This document shows positions 45,852 through 54,319 of a stretch of 64,000 bases of DNA, piece by piece. Numbering within the stretch: the first letter of the stretch is position 1; every line of letters starts with the position of its first letter. Made by a program: the position numbers and the translations under genes. The DNA comes from Pedobacter caeni (lineage in GTDB: Bacteria; Bacteroidota; Bacteroidia; Sphingobacteriales; Sphingobacteriaceae): the NCBI RefSeq assembly GCF_900129215.1, contig NZ_FQUQ01000001.1, positions 310,001-374,000 on the forward strand, read 5' to 3'. The notes under the pieces were generated by a model, which saw nothing but the letters and a program-made list of their open reading frames with translations, was not told where the DNA came from and ran no database searches.

Positions 45852-46229
45852 ATGACGCTGCATTATATTGCCAATTTAAAAATGGTATTTCAAAAAATAT
45901 ATGATGCCTTAACACCAGGAGGCCAATTTTTGTTTTCTATAGAACACCCGATTTGCACTGCAACATTGCAGACTTTAAATGGGATGCAGAATAAGCCCAA
46001 TTACGCAATCGAAGACCCACGTAAACAGGATTGGTTTGTAAAAGATGTCATAAAATACCATCGTAAGGTCTCTACCATTGTAAAAGAAGTGCTGGAAGCT
46101 GGTTTTATTTTAATGAATCTGCAAGAGCCTACACCAGATGCAAGACTTTTAGAACAACGTCCAGATTTTGAAAAACATATTCAACATCCGCCAATTTTAA
46201 TTTTAGATACTTTAAAACCCATAAATTGA
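45852..46229 (+). pseudogene. C-terminal fragment of a SAM-dependent methyltransferase
   Basis: 125 residues starting at MTLHYIANLKMVFQKIYDAL, then TPGGQFLFSIEHPI. This is the second half of a class I methyltransferase (motifs post-II/III: L.HYI...L.PGG...FS.EHP). The N-terminal half with the glycine-rich SAM-binding motif I is missing; in its place is the relic of an unrelated gene. It is therefore unlikely to work. GC and codon use resemble intact neighbours. Confidence 0.7.
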
Positions 46230-46293
46230 GTCGTAAAAATATTGCACAGACGACTGCATGCAAAAGTAATTTAAAGTTTTAAATACAGTAGAT

Positions 46294-46761
46294 ATGAATA
46301 TAAAAGTAGCGGAGACAATCGAACAGAAATCGTTTAAGAAAATTGCTAAATTACTCTTTGAGTATAATTTAAGTAAAACACAAGAGTTCCAGAATGAAGT
46401 TAATAAGCCAATTGAGATAATAGTACGAAATGAACGAAATCAAATAATTAGAGGTCTTTATGGACGCTCAATTTGGGGAACATTAGAAATAAATACATGC
46501 GTTGTAATACCCCAAAATAGAAACGAAGGAATTGGGCAAAAATTAATAATAGGAGCAGAAAAAGAAGCAAAAAATAGAAATTGCAGATTTATCAGTTTGA
46601 ATACTTTTTCATTCCAAGTACCTGAATTTTATGAAAAACTTGGATTTGAAAAAATTGGAATAGAAACAGATTTCCAAAAGGATTTGAAAAATACTATTAT
46701 CGTAAAAAGATATAAAAATCAACTATTGACTAACGTTTCAGATGTTGGGAAGAAGCGATAA
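46294..46761 (+). CDS. GNAT family N-acetyltransferase
   Basis: A 155-residue acetyltransferase. Motif A, which holds the pyrophosphate of acetyl-CoA, is visible as VVIPQNRNEGIGQKLI (R/Q-x-x-G-I-G), followed by a helix EKEAKNRNC and motif B (SLNTFSFQVPEFYEKLGFEK). The substrate is unknown. AT-rich codon use (many AAA, ATA) differs from the neighbouring relics, suggesting a separate arrival. It is followed 39 bases later by the DUF6624 gene. Confidence 0.85.
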   Translation: MNIKVAETIEQKSFKKIAKLLFEYNLSKTQEFQNEVNKPIEIIVRNERNQIIRGLYGRSIWGTLEINTCVVIPQNRNEGIGQKLIIGAEKEAKNRNCRFISLNTFSFQVPEFYEKLGFEKIGIETDFQKDLKNTIIVKRYKNQLLTNVSDVGKKR

Positions 46762-46800
46762 CAATGAACATTTATCATTATTCATTGAAAAACTCATTAT

Positions 46801-47364
46801 ATGTTATACCAAGAAATAGCAACTAAATTAATCCAATTAGCAGAAAATGATTTATCTATAAGACAGCGGTTGTTAAATAGAGGAGAACTGTCTAAAGGTT
46901 ATCATCCAGAAATGGAAGCTGTACATAAAGCTAATAGCAAAGAATTAAAAATAATTATTTCTGAAATAGGTTATCCAACTGTAAATAAAGTAGGATATAA
47001 AGCTAGTGACGCTGCTTGGCTTATCATTCAACATGCTATTAGCGAACCAGATTTTATGCAAGAATGTTATTCTTTGATGTTAGAAAACAGACAAGATATC
47101 GCTCCAAAAAATATTGCATATTTATATGACCGAATCCAAGTATATAAAAGTAAACCTCAGAAATATGGAACACAAATGATCAGTAGAGATGTACTTTTTC
47201 CTGTAGAAAATCCTTTAAAGATAAACATCTATCGATCAAAAGTTGGCTTACCAAATTTGTCTGATGAACAAATAATGCTCATTCCTAGTCGTGACCAAAT
47301 TCAGCTTATAGATAGTCAGGACAAAGACTACAATGTTTGGAGAAAAAAAACAGGGTGGATATAA
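46801..47364 (+). CDS. DUF6624 family protein
   Basis: A 187-residue soluble protein matching the DUF6624 pattern: EIGYPTVNKVGYKASDAAWL, then IIQHA, AYLYDRIQVYKSKPQKYGTQ and a C-terminal DxVWRKKTGW-like end. Function unknown; the family is common in Bacteroidota, often as an accessory gene. AT-rich like the GNAT gene before it, with which it may form one transfer unit. Confidence 0.75.
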   Translation: MLYQEIATKLIQLAENDLSIRQRLLNRGELSKGYHPEMEAVHKANSKELKIIISEIGYPTVNKVGYKASDAAWLIIQHAISEPDFMQECYSLMLENRQDIAPKNIAYLYDRIQVYKSKPQKYGTQMISRDVLFPVENPLKINIYRSKVGLPNLSDEQIMLIPSRDQIQLIDSQDKDYNVWRKKTGWI

Positions 47365-47466
47365 AATAAAATTAGTTCAGAGAATTAAATTCAAGCACTT
47401 TTATTCCTTTTTAAAGAGGCCAACATATTATTTTACTATGTCAGCTATCCCCCTGAGTAGGTTTAA

Positions 47467-47796
47467 TGGATATTCTGTCCATCGGTTGCCTTAGATGAAG
47501 TTCAGCGGATGGGCTATTTTTATAATGAGCTCGTGACCCGAAAAATAATGGGATCCATCCGCGACCTAACAGAGACGGATAGTAAATTGAACCTGTTCGT
47601 TAAGCTAAGTGAACGGGAAATTCAGTTTTTGAAATTTTCGTGCACAGAACTGACCTATAAGGAAATTGCCGACCAGATGTGTGTCAGTGTTCGCACGATA
47701 GAGGGTTATCGGGATGCTTTGTGTGAAAAACTGAACCTTAAAACACGTATTGGCCCAGCTGTCTATGCTATAAAGAATAACCTCAATGGCGGCTGA
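47467..47796 (+). pseudogene. C-terminal part of a NarL/LuxR response regulator
   Basis: The frame opens at 47467 without a start and reads ALDEVQRMGYFYNELVTRKI, the end of a receiver domain, then a linker and a complete LuxR helix-turn-helix: KLSEREIQFLKFSCTELTYK, EIADQMCVSVRTIEGYRDAL. An ATG at 47509 could produce a 95-residue protein with an intact DNA-binding domain, but the phosphoacceptor domain is gone. It is more likely a truncated gene. Confidence 0.7.
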
Positions 47797-47889
47797 TCTT
47801 TAACAATCTTTACCCCAAAAGTTCGTCATCCGTGCCCGCTCTGTATAATTTTCTGCATAGCCCGGAGATTGTAAATACTGCTGGATGAT

Positions 47890-47919
47890 TTAGTGAGGTT
47901 ACATCCGTAACCTCACTAA
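47890..47919. terminator. Perfect 13-bp hairpin
   Basis: TTAGTGAGGTTAC and GTAACCTCACTAA form a perfect stem around the loop ATCC. It stands between the truncated response regulator and the truncated susD gene, convergent to each other. There is no T run on either side, so it may be a weak bidirectional terminator or a relic. Confidence 0.5.
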
Positions 47920-48058
47920 GCGACTAGGCTACCAGGTGCATGTTCCGCTCTATATTTTACCAGCGTTCCGCTGCATATTTAGCTATAATTGGCCTTATTC
48001 AGGGTAGTAGATACTAAAACTAAATTTGACGTTAAAAATCAGGTTAACAAAATTGGAA

Positions 48059-48682
48059 TTAATTCTGCTCCATTCCTGTTTGTTCGATAATATCTTCTGG
48101 CAAGGGCAGAGCATAAAAACGGTCATCAGACTTCAATTGAATAATTACCTTATTAATCAGTCTGGTAGGAATTATATTGAAACCGTCCTTGTTCAATCGT
48201 TTAATATCTATCCACCTAAGCCCTCTCATCAGTAGCTCTTTTCTTCTTTCTGACAAAATTTTATCAATTGCATCTTTAGCATCAGAGGCGACCATCATCG
48301 GATAGGTGACACTATTTTTCCATCTGCTTTTTAGCAATGTATTTAAATCATCCATCGCTTCTGATACCCTGTTTAAGCGGGCAAGACATTCAGCCCTTAT
48401 CAAATACAGTTCGTCTACAGCGATCCCGCTAAATAATATATTTGCATTAGCGGAATAACTCCCTTTAAACTGCTGATATCCGCTGTTTGCTTTAAAGTAG
48501 GCCGTCTTGCGCAAATCATATGAGTTGTATTTTGAATAAAGGAGGGTATCTATTTTGGCGGTTGATGGCATGTGTAAAGCAAAACCCTGGTCCATCTCGC
48601 TATAAAAAATAGTTTCTTTATTAAACTTTTTGAATGGAACAGCGGCATTCAAACTGCCATTGATTGAGCTGAAGAACATCAT
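48059..48682 (-). pseudogene. SusD/RagB C-terminal fragment
   Basis: 207 residues corresponding to the last 40-45% of a SusD lipoprotein: GIAVDELYLIRAECLARLNR, VSEAMDDLNTLLKSRW, ILSERRKELLMRGLRWIDIK and the terminal ALPLPEDIIEQTG. There is no signal peptide, no N-terminal helices and no susC partner beside it. The possible start MMFFSS is internal sequence. A truncated, probably silent gene. Confidence 0.8.
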
Positions 48683-49290
48683 TTTATTTTATAGCGATAT
48701 TAATGATTTGAGCTAAACCGGGCGTGTTTTCAGGAAATTACATCTCCCTTGCTGAGGCAGGGGAGATCAGGTAGATTGTTGGTTTGTGTAGGGAGCAATT
48801 TTAAATCGTAACAGCAGAACCATCTATTCTCAAATCATACGCTCCGGAAATTGGTTGAATGGTTTAGGCAAATTCGGTTTTGATTTTCTTCAGATCATTT
48901 CATTCAATTTATTCATACCAAATTAATTAGTGCCAATGGGCAGATTTAGCTCGTAGCGTCGCTCTATTTACGTATTGATTAAGATGCTTTTTTTTGAAAG
49001 AAAAGTAATAATGAATGAAATGAATGTATGTGATTGATAGGTAATATGTTATGTTTGATTTGTGTTTAGTCTTGTAATTCATTGTTACTACAATTGTACC
49101 TAATGTTAAACCTATGCGCTCATTTACAGAAATCTATAAAAGCTATCAGGACTATTCAGGTTCTGTAGAACGAAGAAAAAGGTGTAAGCCCCAATACCTG
49201 TCCAGAGAGGCCACTTACATTGTGGTACTTCATCAGTCTTTTGTAAAATAACTATAGGAGAAGTTATCATAACCATATATCTTAAAAAAA
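48683..49290. other. Gene-free region upstream of the terpene synthase
   Basis: 608 bases without a credible gene. It contains a hairpin ATCTCCC ... GGGGAGAT near 48740-48768 and a -7-like TATGTTTG at 49050-49057 (TTG at 49034-49036 is too close for a standard -33 element). A promoter for the terpene synthase gene should lie here, but I cannot fix it. Confidence 0.4.
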
Positions 49291-50286
49291 ATGAAACCGG
49301 AAGAATATAATTCAAAAGATTACCTGCCACGTGGCCATTATATCTGGCCTGATCTTATTAATCCACATGCGGAGCAGATGGGAAAAGATATGGATGGATG
49401 GATTGATAATGACTATACTTTCCTGACGGAGAAACAACGTGAAATATACAAGAAAATGAGGTTGCACATGTGTACTGCCCGTATGTGGCCCGACTTAACC
49501 TATGAGCAGAGTATCCCCTGCAACAGGTTCATGCTCCAGTATGTTGCTCTTGATGATCAGGTGGAACATTCATCTCTGGAGGAAATCCAACAATTACGGG
49601 TTCGTTGTGTAGACATTCTCAAAGGGGCTCAACCCAAACCTGAAGAAAATGCACTCTATCAACATATGGCTTTCATAAGGGATGAATTTCGCGCGCTCAT
49701 GCCTGACATATGGGTGGAGCGTTTTATTCACTATTTCTATCAATCCTTCAGATATGGGATTGAATTGGAGTATCCTTATAAAATAGCGCAACGCCCGCCG
49801 TCGCTCACACTTTTCAAAACCATTCGTGAGTATTCTGTTCTTATGCGCCCGTATCTGATCTTTGGTGAAATTGAATCGGGACTTGTCCTGCCTGAACATA
49901 TTTTTGAGCATATTGTTGTTCAAAAAATGATATCTCATATGACCTTGGTTGTTGCCTGGCAAAACGACATTCATTCCCTGCCAAAAGAAATGGCAAAGGG
50001 AACAGAAGTTTTTAACCTGGTTTTTGTATTGCAGCAGGAATATAACCTTTCGCTGAAGGATGCCTGCGAGCAGGCATTTCAAATCCATAATGAAGAATTG
50101 GCAAAAGCACTTGCCTTACATACTGAGTATCGTGAGTTTGGTGAATTTCAGGAGCATGTAGACAAATTCGTCTATTATGCAGGAGTGGGGCTTCAGGGAG
50201 TGAATTCTTTTTATCTTGAAACAGAAAGATACCAGCACGGAGGAGTGGGGTTTGCCTGGCCGGAGAATAATGTGGTTGCAGAATAA
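49291..50286 (+). CDS. Class I terpene synthase (cyclase)
   Basis: A 331-residue bacterial class I terpene synthase. All diagnostic elements are present: the aspartate-rich motif as DDQVE at 88-92, the NSE triad NDIHSLPKE (N225, S229, E233), the pyrophosphate-sensing arginine R179 exactly 46 residues before the triad, and the C-terminal R313-Y314 pair. The enzyme should bind three Mg ions and cyclise a prenyl diphosphate, farnesyl or geranylgeranyl; the product cannot be predicted. No prenyltransferase, P450 or other tailoring gene is near, so it stands alone. An upstream AT-rich leader has no clear ribosome site. Confidence 0.88.
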   Translation: MKPEEYNSKDYLPRGHYIWPDLINPHAEQMGKDMDGWIDNDYTFLTEKQREIYKKMRLHMCTARMWPDLTYEQSIPCNRFMLQYVALDDQVEHSSLEEIQQLRVRCVDILKGAQPKPEENALYQHMAFIRDEFRALMPDIWVERFIHYFYQSFRYGIELEYPYKIAQRPPSLTLFKTIREYSVLMRPYLIFGEIESGLVLPEHIFEHIVVQKMISHMTLVVAWQNDIHSLPKEMAKGTEVFNLVFVLQQEYNLSLKDACEQAFQIHNEELAKALALHTEYREFGEFQEHVDKFVYYAGVGLQGVNSFYLETERYQHGGVGFAWPENNVVAE

Positions 50287-50302
50287 TATATGTTGCTTCA
50301 GG

Positions 50303-50650
50303 TTAAACGTGACATAAGATATTAACGAGCTTACCAAACGGATCTCTGACGAAAAACCTTTTTACTCCCCAGGATTCAACTACCGGGCCATAGTCAATAA
50401 CAAATCCGGCTTCTTTGGTACGATTTAATGTTTCCTCGAAATTATCCACTTCAATGGATAGATCAGGTGTTAACGTTCCAGAACCGCCTCCTGAAGCAAA
50501 ACTGATCTGCACATCCATGTTTTGATTATTGCCATAAGTTGTAATCCAGCCATGATCCATTAGGATGTCCAGACCAAGTATGTGCTTATAAAACACCTCG
50601 GCTTTAGCAATATTTTCAGTATGAATATTTGCAACAATTCTTTTAACCAT
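50303..50650 (-). CDS. VOC (glyoxalase/bleomycin resistance) family protein, copy 2
   Basis: A 115-residue VOC protein, paralogue of 34740-35087 with 16 substitutions by my count. Most changes are conservative (D/E, I/V, Y/F) and the ends are unchanged, so both copies appear to be under selection. It is convergent with the terpene synthase gene (16-base gap between stops). Metal-binding histidine/glutamate positions are consistent with the fold, but no substrate is indicated. Confidence 0.85.
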   Translation of the reverse strand: MVKRIVANIHTENIAKAEVFYKHILGLDILMDHGWITTYGNNQNMDVQISFASGGGSGTLTPDLSIEVDNFEETLNRTKEAGFVIDYGPVVESWGVKRFFVRDPFGKLVNILCHV

Positions 50651-50689
50651 AAACTAAATTCCGATTATTATTCGCTTAAAATTCTTCAA

Positions 50690-50998
50690 TTTTTGTAAAC
50701 CAATGTACTAAAAGTCTTCTTCAATCCACTTGTTCTTCAATTACACGAAGATGTCCAGCTTCAGTGATTAATTCATCGCCGGGCCAGCCATCAAATTCAT
50801 AATGCATAGATGAATTGGTCTTGCCTTTACATCCACTATACAATCTTCTCGTATGCTTCCTGGAGCTTCTGGATATAATTCAAGGTATTTCATGTTTATT
50901 TTTTATAAAGGTGTGGATTGAACAAATCTCTAAATTTCTTGTCAATTTCAGTGACATAATCTAATATTTCTTCTTCCCTAAGAATAAAAATGCATAAT
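50690..50998 (-). pseudogene. Relics of two adjacent genes, possibly toxin end and immunity gene
   Basis: On the minus strand a start-less frame reads REEEILDYVTEIDKKFRDLF and ends NPHLYKK near 50903. Ten bases later an ATG at 50893 begins MKYLELYPEAPGSIREDCIV, which continues only if frames are shifted (to YEFDGWPGDELITEAGHLRV). The order (C-terminal end of a larger protein, short gap, small protein) resembles a toxin tip with its immunity gene. Neither family is recognised; both are broken. Confidence 0.35.
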
Positions 50999-51077
50999 AA
51001 AAGAGAGATCATTTATTTATACAAACGGTGGAAGAGATCTGATCTACTCATAGATTTACTTCCGCTTATAACCAATA

Positions 51078-52589
51078 TTGAATAAAACGGTTTTTGATTG
51101 TTATGTTTGGTTAGAAGACTCAGGATATTATATGGGAAAATTTGTACAAGAACTGCAAACCGACGGGCTTACCAATAAGCAAACCCTCGTTATCGCATTT
51201 GAAACAGTAAATGAGCTTGGCTGGCGCATCAGGTTTACTTCTGATGCCGGTGTCATTGCCTATACGGAAAATGGCGAATACTCCTGGAATGGCGAAGTAA
51301 CAGTTAAACTACTGGAAGGTGTAATAAGCGTGCAGTGTGTAACGATCTCTAACCTGACGGTTGATTATGGGAAATGCGAGCAAGCAGTCGTACAGTACCA
51401 TGCTGCATTTGAAAAGATGAAAACCGCTTTGACAGATGATGAGATCCAGCAAAAATATAAGCGGTATAAAAAGGATTTTATACCTCCTTATGAAGATACT
51501 TTAAAGCCTGACACCAGGCCAAAGTTTCATCTTTTTAATGGGTTCCAATCTTATTTCGTGCCTGCAAATGCGTATTTTGTTACCCCTATATTAGTAGGTT
51601 CGAATATCATCATCTTTATCATGATGGTCTGTACGGGTGTGTCCTTCTTTGAACCTGATGCGCAAAGTATGATCGCCTGGGGAGCGAATTCGACCATTGC
51701 CACATTGGACGGGCAATGGTGGAGACTGCTTAGCAATTGTTTTCTGCATTTTGGTTTCATTCACCTGCTGCTCAACATGTACGCGCTTTTTTACGTGGGA
51801 TTTTTACTCGAACCCTTTCTGGGAAGGAGTAAATTTATAATAGCCTACCTGTTAACCGGTATTGCGGCAAGTGCGCTAAGCCTTTGGTGGCACGATTATA
51901 CCGTAAGTGCCGGTGCATCCGGTGCCATTTTCGGACTATATGGTGTATTTATTGCCATATTATGTACCAACCACATTGAGCCGTCCATGCGGAAAGGTCT
52001 GCTCATTAACATCGGCATTTTTGTAATATATAATCTGGTGTATGGTAATTTGAAGAGCGGTATTGATAATGCAGCACACGTAGGTGGCCTATTGAGTGGC
52101 CTTCTGATCGGATTTCTTTATCTGCCAGCCTTGAAAAAAGCAGATAACCGTATGTTAAACCAACTGACGCTTTCTACCATTGCAATAGTAACTATTGCCT
52201 GTTCCGCCTTTGGTTATATATCGATGTCAAAAAGTGACCGGTTCGTTTATCAAAAACAGATGCAGGTATTTTACGCCATAGAGACCGATGCGCTAAAGGT
52301 GTTCAAAGATTTCGACGATAAACCTGCTGAGGCGCAGTTATCCGGCTTAAAAACAAGTATCGGGGACTGGAGTAAGGGCCTTGAACTCATCAAGCAGTCG
52401 GACAAACTCACACTCCCTGAAAAGACACATAAAAAAAATGCTTTGCTTATCCGTTATTGCAGGCTCAGAATTCAAAGCTATGAAATGATGAGTTTAGATA
52501 TACAAAGGGGGGAGCATGGTGAACAGGAGCGGCTCCAACTTATTAACGAGCAAATCAAGTCGGTGATTAAGCAGTTGTCGAAACGATGA
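51078..52589 (+). CDS. Rhomboid family intramembrane serine protease
   Basis: Up to 503 residues. The rhomboid core (about 160-350) has helix 2 with LHFGFIHLLLNMYALFYVGF, the catalytic serine S281 in SAGASGAIFGLYG and the catalytic histidine H334 in NAAHVGGLLSG. An N-terminal cytoplasmic domain (about 25-100) has a beta-rich pattern (GWRIRFTSDAGVIAYTENGE), and after the last helix comes a charged C-terminal helical domain (380-503). The protease cleaves membrane helices of unknown partners. An in-frame stop lies 6 bases before the TTG at 51078; the first ATG is at 51132, so the start is TTG or that ATG. Confidence 0.88.
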   Translation: MNKTVFDCYVWLEDSGYYMGKFVQELQTDGLTNKQTLVIAFETVNELGWRIRFTSDAGVIAYTENGEYSWNGEVTVKLLEGVISVQCVTISNLTVDYGKCEQAVVQYHAAFEKMKTALTDDEIQQKYKRYKKDFIPPYEDTLKPDTRPKFHLFNGFQSYFVPANAYFVTPILVGSNIIIFIMMVCTGVSFFEPDAQSMIAWGANSTIATLDGQWWRLLSNCFLHFGFIHLLLNMYALFYVGFLLEPFLGRSKFIIAYLLTGIAASALSLWWHDYTVSAGASGAIFGLYGVFIAILCTNHIEPSMRKGLLINIGIFVIYNLVYGNLKSGIDNAAHVGGLLSGLLIGFLYLPALKKADNRMLNQLTLSTIAIVTIACSAFGYISMSKSDRFVYQKQMQVFYAIETDALKVFKDFDDKPAEAQLSGLKTSIGDWSKGLELIKQSDKLTLPEKTHKKNALLIRYCRLRIQSYEMMSLDIQRGEHGEQERLQLINEQIKSVIKQLSKR

Positions 52590-52590
52590 T

Positions 52591-52638
52591 ATAGATGTCA
52601 AATCCTATCAGAACCCTCTAGATGTCACAGTTTAGAGC
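52591..52638. repeat. Hairpin repeat, copy C (decayed)
   Basis: ATAGATGTCAAATCCTATCA then GAACCCTCTAGATGTCACAG and TTTAGAGCTTG. It aligns with copy B at 39740 across about 48 bases with a handful of differences, but the stem is broken (CTCTAGA opposite TTTAGAGCTT) and the T run is lost. It starts 2 bases after the rhomboid stop codon. Confidence 0.65.
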
Positions 52639-52647
52639 TTGTTGTTC

Positions 52648-52857
52648 TTACTTGTCGTCTGTGCACTCTAAAATATCTCCTGGCTGGCAGTCTAATGCTT
52701 TGCAAATAGCCTCCAGGGTACTAAATCTGATTGCCTTTGCCTTTCCGGTCTTTAGAATAGACAGATTAGATAATGTCAGATCAACTCTTTCAGAAAGTTC
52801 ATTCAGAGAGATTTTTCGCTTCGCCATCATTACGTCTAAGTTTACAATTATTGGCAT
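52648..52857 (-). CDS. XRE/Cro-type small HTH regulator (YozG-like)
   Basis: A 69-residue Cro/CI-family DNA-binding protein: MPIIVNLDVMMAKRKISLNE, LSERVDLTLSNLSILKTGKA, then FSTLEAICKALDCQPGDILE. The five-helix fold ends with the family-typical CQPGDIL. It lies 3 bases after the DUF2975 gene on the same strand. DUF2975 and YozG-like regulators are a standard pair in Firmicutes and Bacteroidota; the regulator probably controls its own operon. Confidence 0.88.
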   Translation of the reverse strand: MPIIVNLDVMMAKRKISLNELSERVDLTLSNLSILKTGKAKAIRFSTLEAICKALDCQPGDILECTDDK

Positions 52858-52860
52858 AGC

Positions 52861-53397
52861 TTAAATGGTTAAATCGTTTTCGTTTTGTATTTCTACACCC
52901 TTTTTGAATATAGTTGCAATCACATAGATTACGGCTGCCATGATTATAAATGCTTGCCCGTCTGCCCAAAACTCGTTAAGGTTGCCAATATTGTAGCTAT
53001 CATATTTCAGGTTATTGGCGGTTTGCAGAGCGATGTAACTAAGTATGCCAATAGAAAAAGTGTAGTAGCTGATTTTTGTGATTTGATTGGAAACGAAAGT
53101 GTTGAAAGGTTTTGACAAATCTAACTTGTGTAATAGCATGATGACGATATAAAATAAATAGGCTTTCAAAAGTGAGATCAGTAAGATAAAGCTATAGATA
53201 CTGAAAAAAGCCCATCTGTTACTATTATACATTTGGCTTAAGTCCAGCTTTTGATAGAGCTTTGCAACAAATTCAGGGTTGTAGATACTAAAAACAAAAT
53301 TGACGACGAAGGCACCTGCTTCTATACACAATCCTACGAAGATGATCCACGCAACAATGTGCAGGCCTTTAAATACGATGTTGTTTGTTTTTGACAT
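52861..53397 (-). CDS. DUF2975 family membrane protein
   Basis: A 178-residue protein with four membrane helices (GLHIVAWIIFVGLCIEAGAF; WAFFSIYSFILLISLLKAYL; a third around ISYYTFSIGILSYIAL; FIIMAAVIYVIATIF) and the conserved KAYLFYIVIMLLHKLDLSKP segment with a FN after it, typical of DUF2975. Function unknown. It is paired with the downstream XRE regulator. Confidence 0.82.
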   Translation of the reverse strand: MSKTNNIVFKGLHIVAWIIFVGLCIEAGAFVVNFVFSIYNPEFVAKLYQKLDLSQMYNSNRWAFFSIYSFILLISLLKAYLFYIVIMLLHKLDLSKPFNTFVSNQITKISYYTFSIGILSYIALQTANNLKYDSYNIGNLNEFWADGQAFIIMAAVIYVIATIFKKGVEIQNENDLTI

Positions 53398-53436
53398 AGT
53401 AGTAAAATTTAAATCATATCTAAAGGTAATAAATAT

Positions 53437-53685
53437 TTATTGATAAACAATAAATAAACATTTTTTTTCAATAAAAGTGCATTTTATGAATTTTACATTA
53501 CGGGCGTCGTCTGCAACAATAACAGTTACGTAGGAGTGGCAGAAAAGATTTAGATGAAAGGAGGCGTCAAGAGATATGACTTCTTTAAGGTGTGTTAGTT
53601 TGCTCCACTCAAGACATCTTTTCCAGGAGAGGCCGTCGTTATCGTTTTTATCATAAACATTACGCACTGTATACCAGAAATCCAT
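53437..53685 (-). CDS. Possible small protein of 82 residues
   Basis: The frame begins MDFWYTVRNVYDKNDNDGLS then WKRCLEWSKLTHLKEVISLD, a composition and Trp/Leu pattern that look like real protein, and ends in a Phe/Lys-rich tail that may be out of register. It could be the N-terminal part of a truncated gene. No family is recognised. Confidence 0.35.
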   Translation of the reverse strand: MDFWYTVRNVYDKNDNDGLSWKRCLEWSKLTHLKEVISLDASFHLNLFCHSYVTVIVADDARNVKFIKCTFIEKKCLFIVYQ

Positions 53686-53751
53686 ATTTGAGAGATTATA
53701 ACAGGTTGCAATTTAGTTGTTTTTCAATGTATATTCGTTAAAATAAATACC

Positions 53752-54261
53752 ATGAGATACATACTGCCTTTCATTTTATTTGCAATAATCACTTGTAACG
53801 TTAACGCTCAGGATACAGTCGTGGTAAGAAATAATATCACTATTATGTTTAATGCTATGGTGAAAAATGACATGAGTACATTGGCAGATCTTACTCATCC
53901 TAAAATCATAGCGTCTTTGGGAGGTAGGGAAAAAGCAATTGTAACAATGAACGCTGCGATTGCCGAGATGAAAAGTAAGGGGATGAGTTTTCGTAATGCC
54001 TCAATTGGGAAAATAGGTGAATTTTACAAGAGTGGAAGCGAAGTGTTTTGCCTTATCCCTCAGGAAATAACATTGACTACAGAAGGTGGTTATTTTAGTA
54101 GTCTCACTTCAACATTGGGCATTAGCCAGGATCAGGGTAGAACCTGGAGATTTGTGTCGGCTGGTAATATTGGTCGGGATAAGCTGAAGATCTTGTTTCC
54201 TGAATTGCCAGATGGATTGGAGGTTTTGCTGCAAACTGATCCGGTTTTTCATAAACAGTAA
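53752..54261 (+). CDS. Secreted NTF2-like protein of unknown function (intact paralogue)
   Basis: A 169-residue protein with a signal peptide (RYILPFILFAIITCNVNAQ). The mature part starts with NNITIMFNAMVKNDMSTLAD, a helix pair typical of NTF2/SnoaL-like folds, followed by LGGREKAIVTMNAAIAEMKS and a strand-rich half ending FPELPDGLEVL. A broken copy lies at 34207-34700. Function unknown. The next gene begins 59 bases later. Confidence 0.65.
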   Translation: MRYILPFILFAIITCNVNAQDTVVVRNNITIMFNAMVKNDMSTLADLTHPKIIASLGGREKAIVTMNAAIAEMKSKGMSFRNASIGKIGEFYKSGSEVFCLIPQEITLTTEGGYFSSLTSTLGISQDQGRTWRFVSAGNIGRDKLKILFPELPDGLEVLLQTDPVFHKQ

Positions 54262-54319
54262 CCTTTCTTATGAAGGATATGGCCCGGATTACTTATTGAT
54301 ATAAAAGAACGGATATAAC

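Noticed and set aside
48740..48768. Hairpin ATCTCCC/GGGGAGAT as terminator
   Set aside because: No T run and it lies upstream of the susD fragment, with no gene ending near it.
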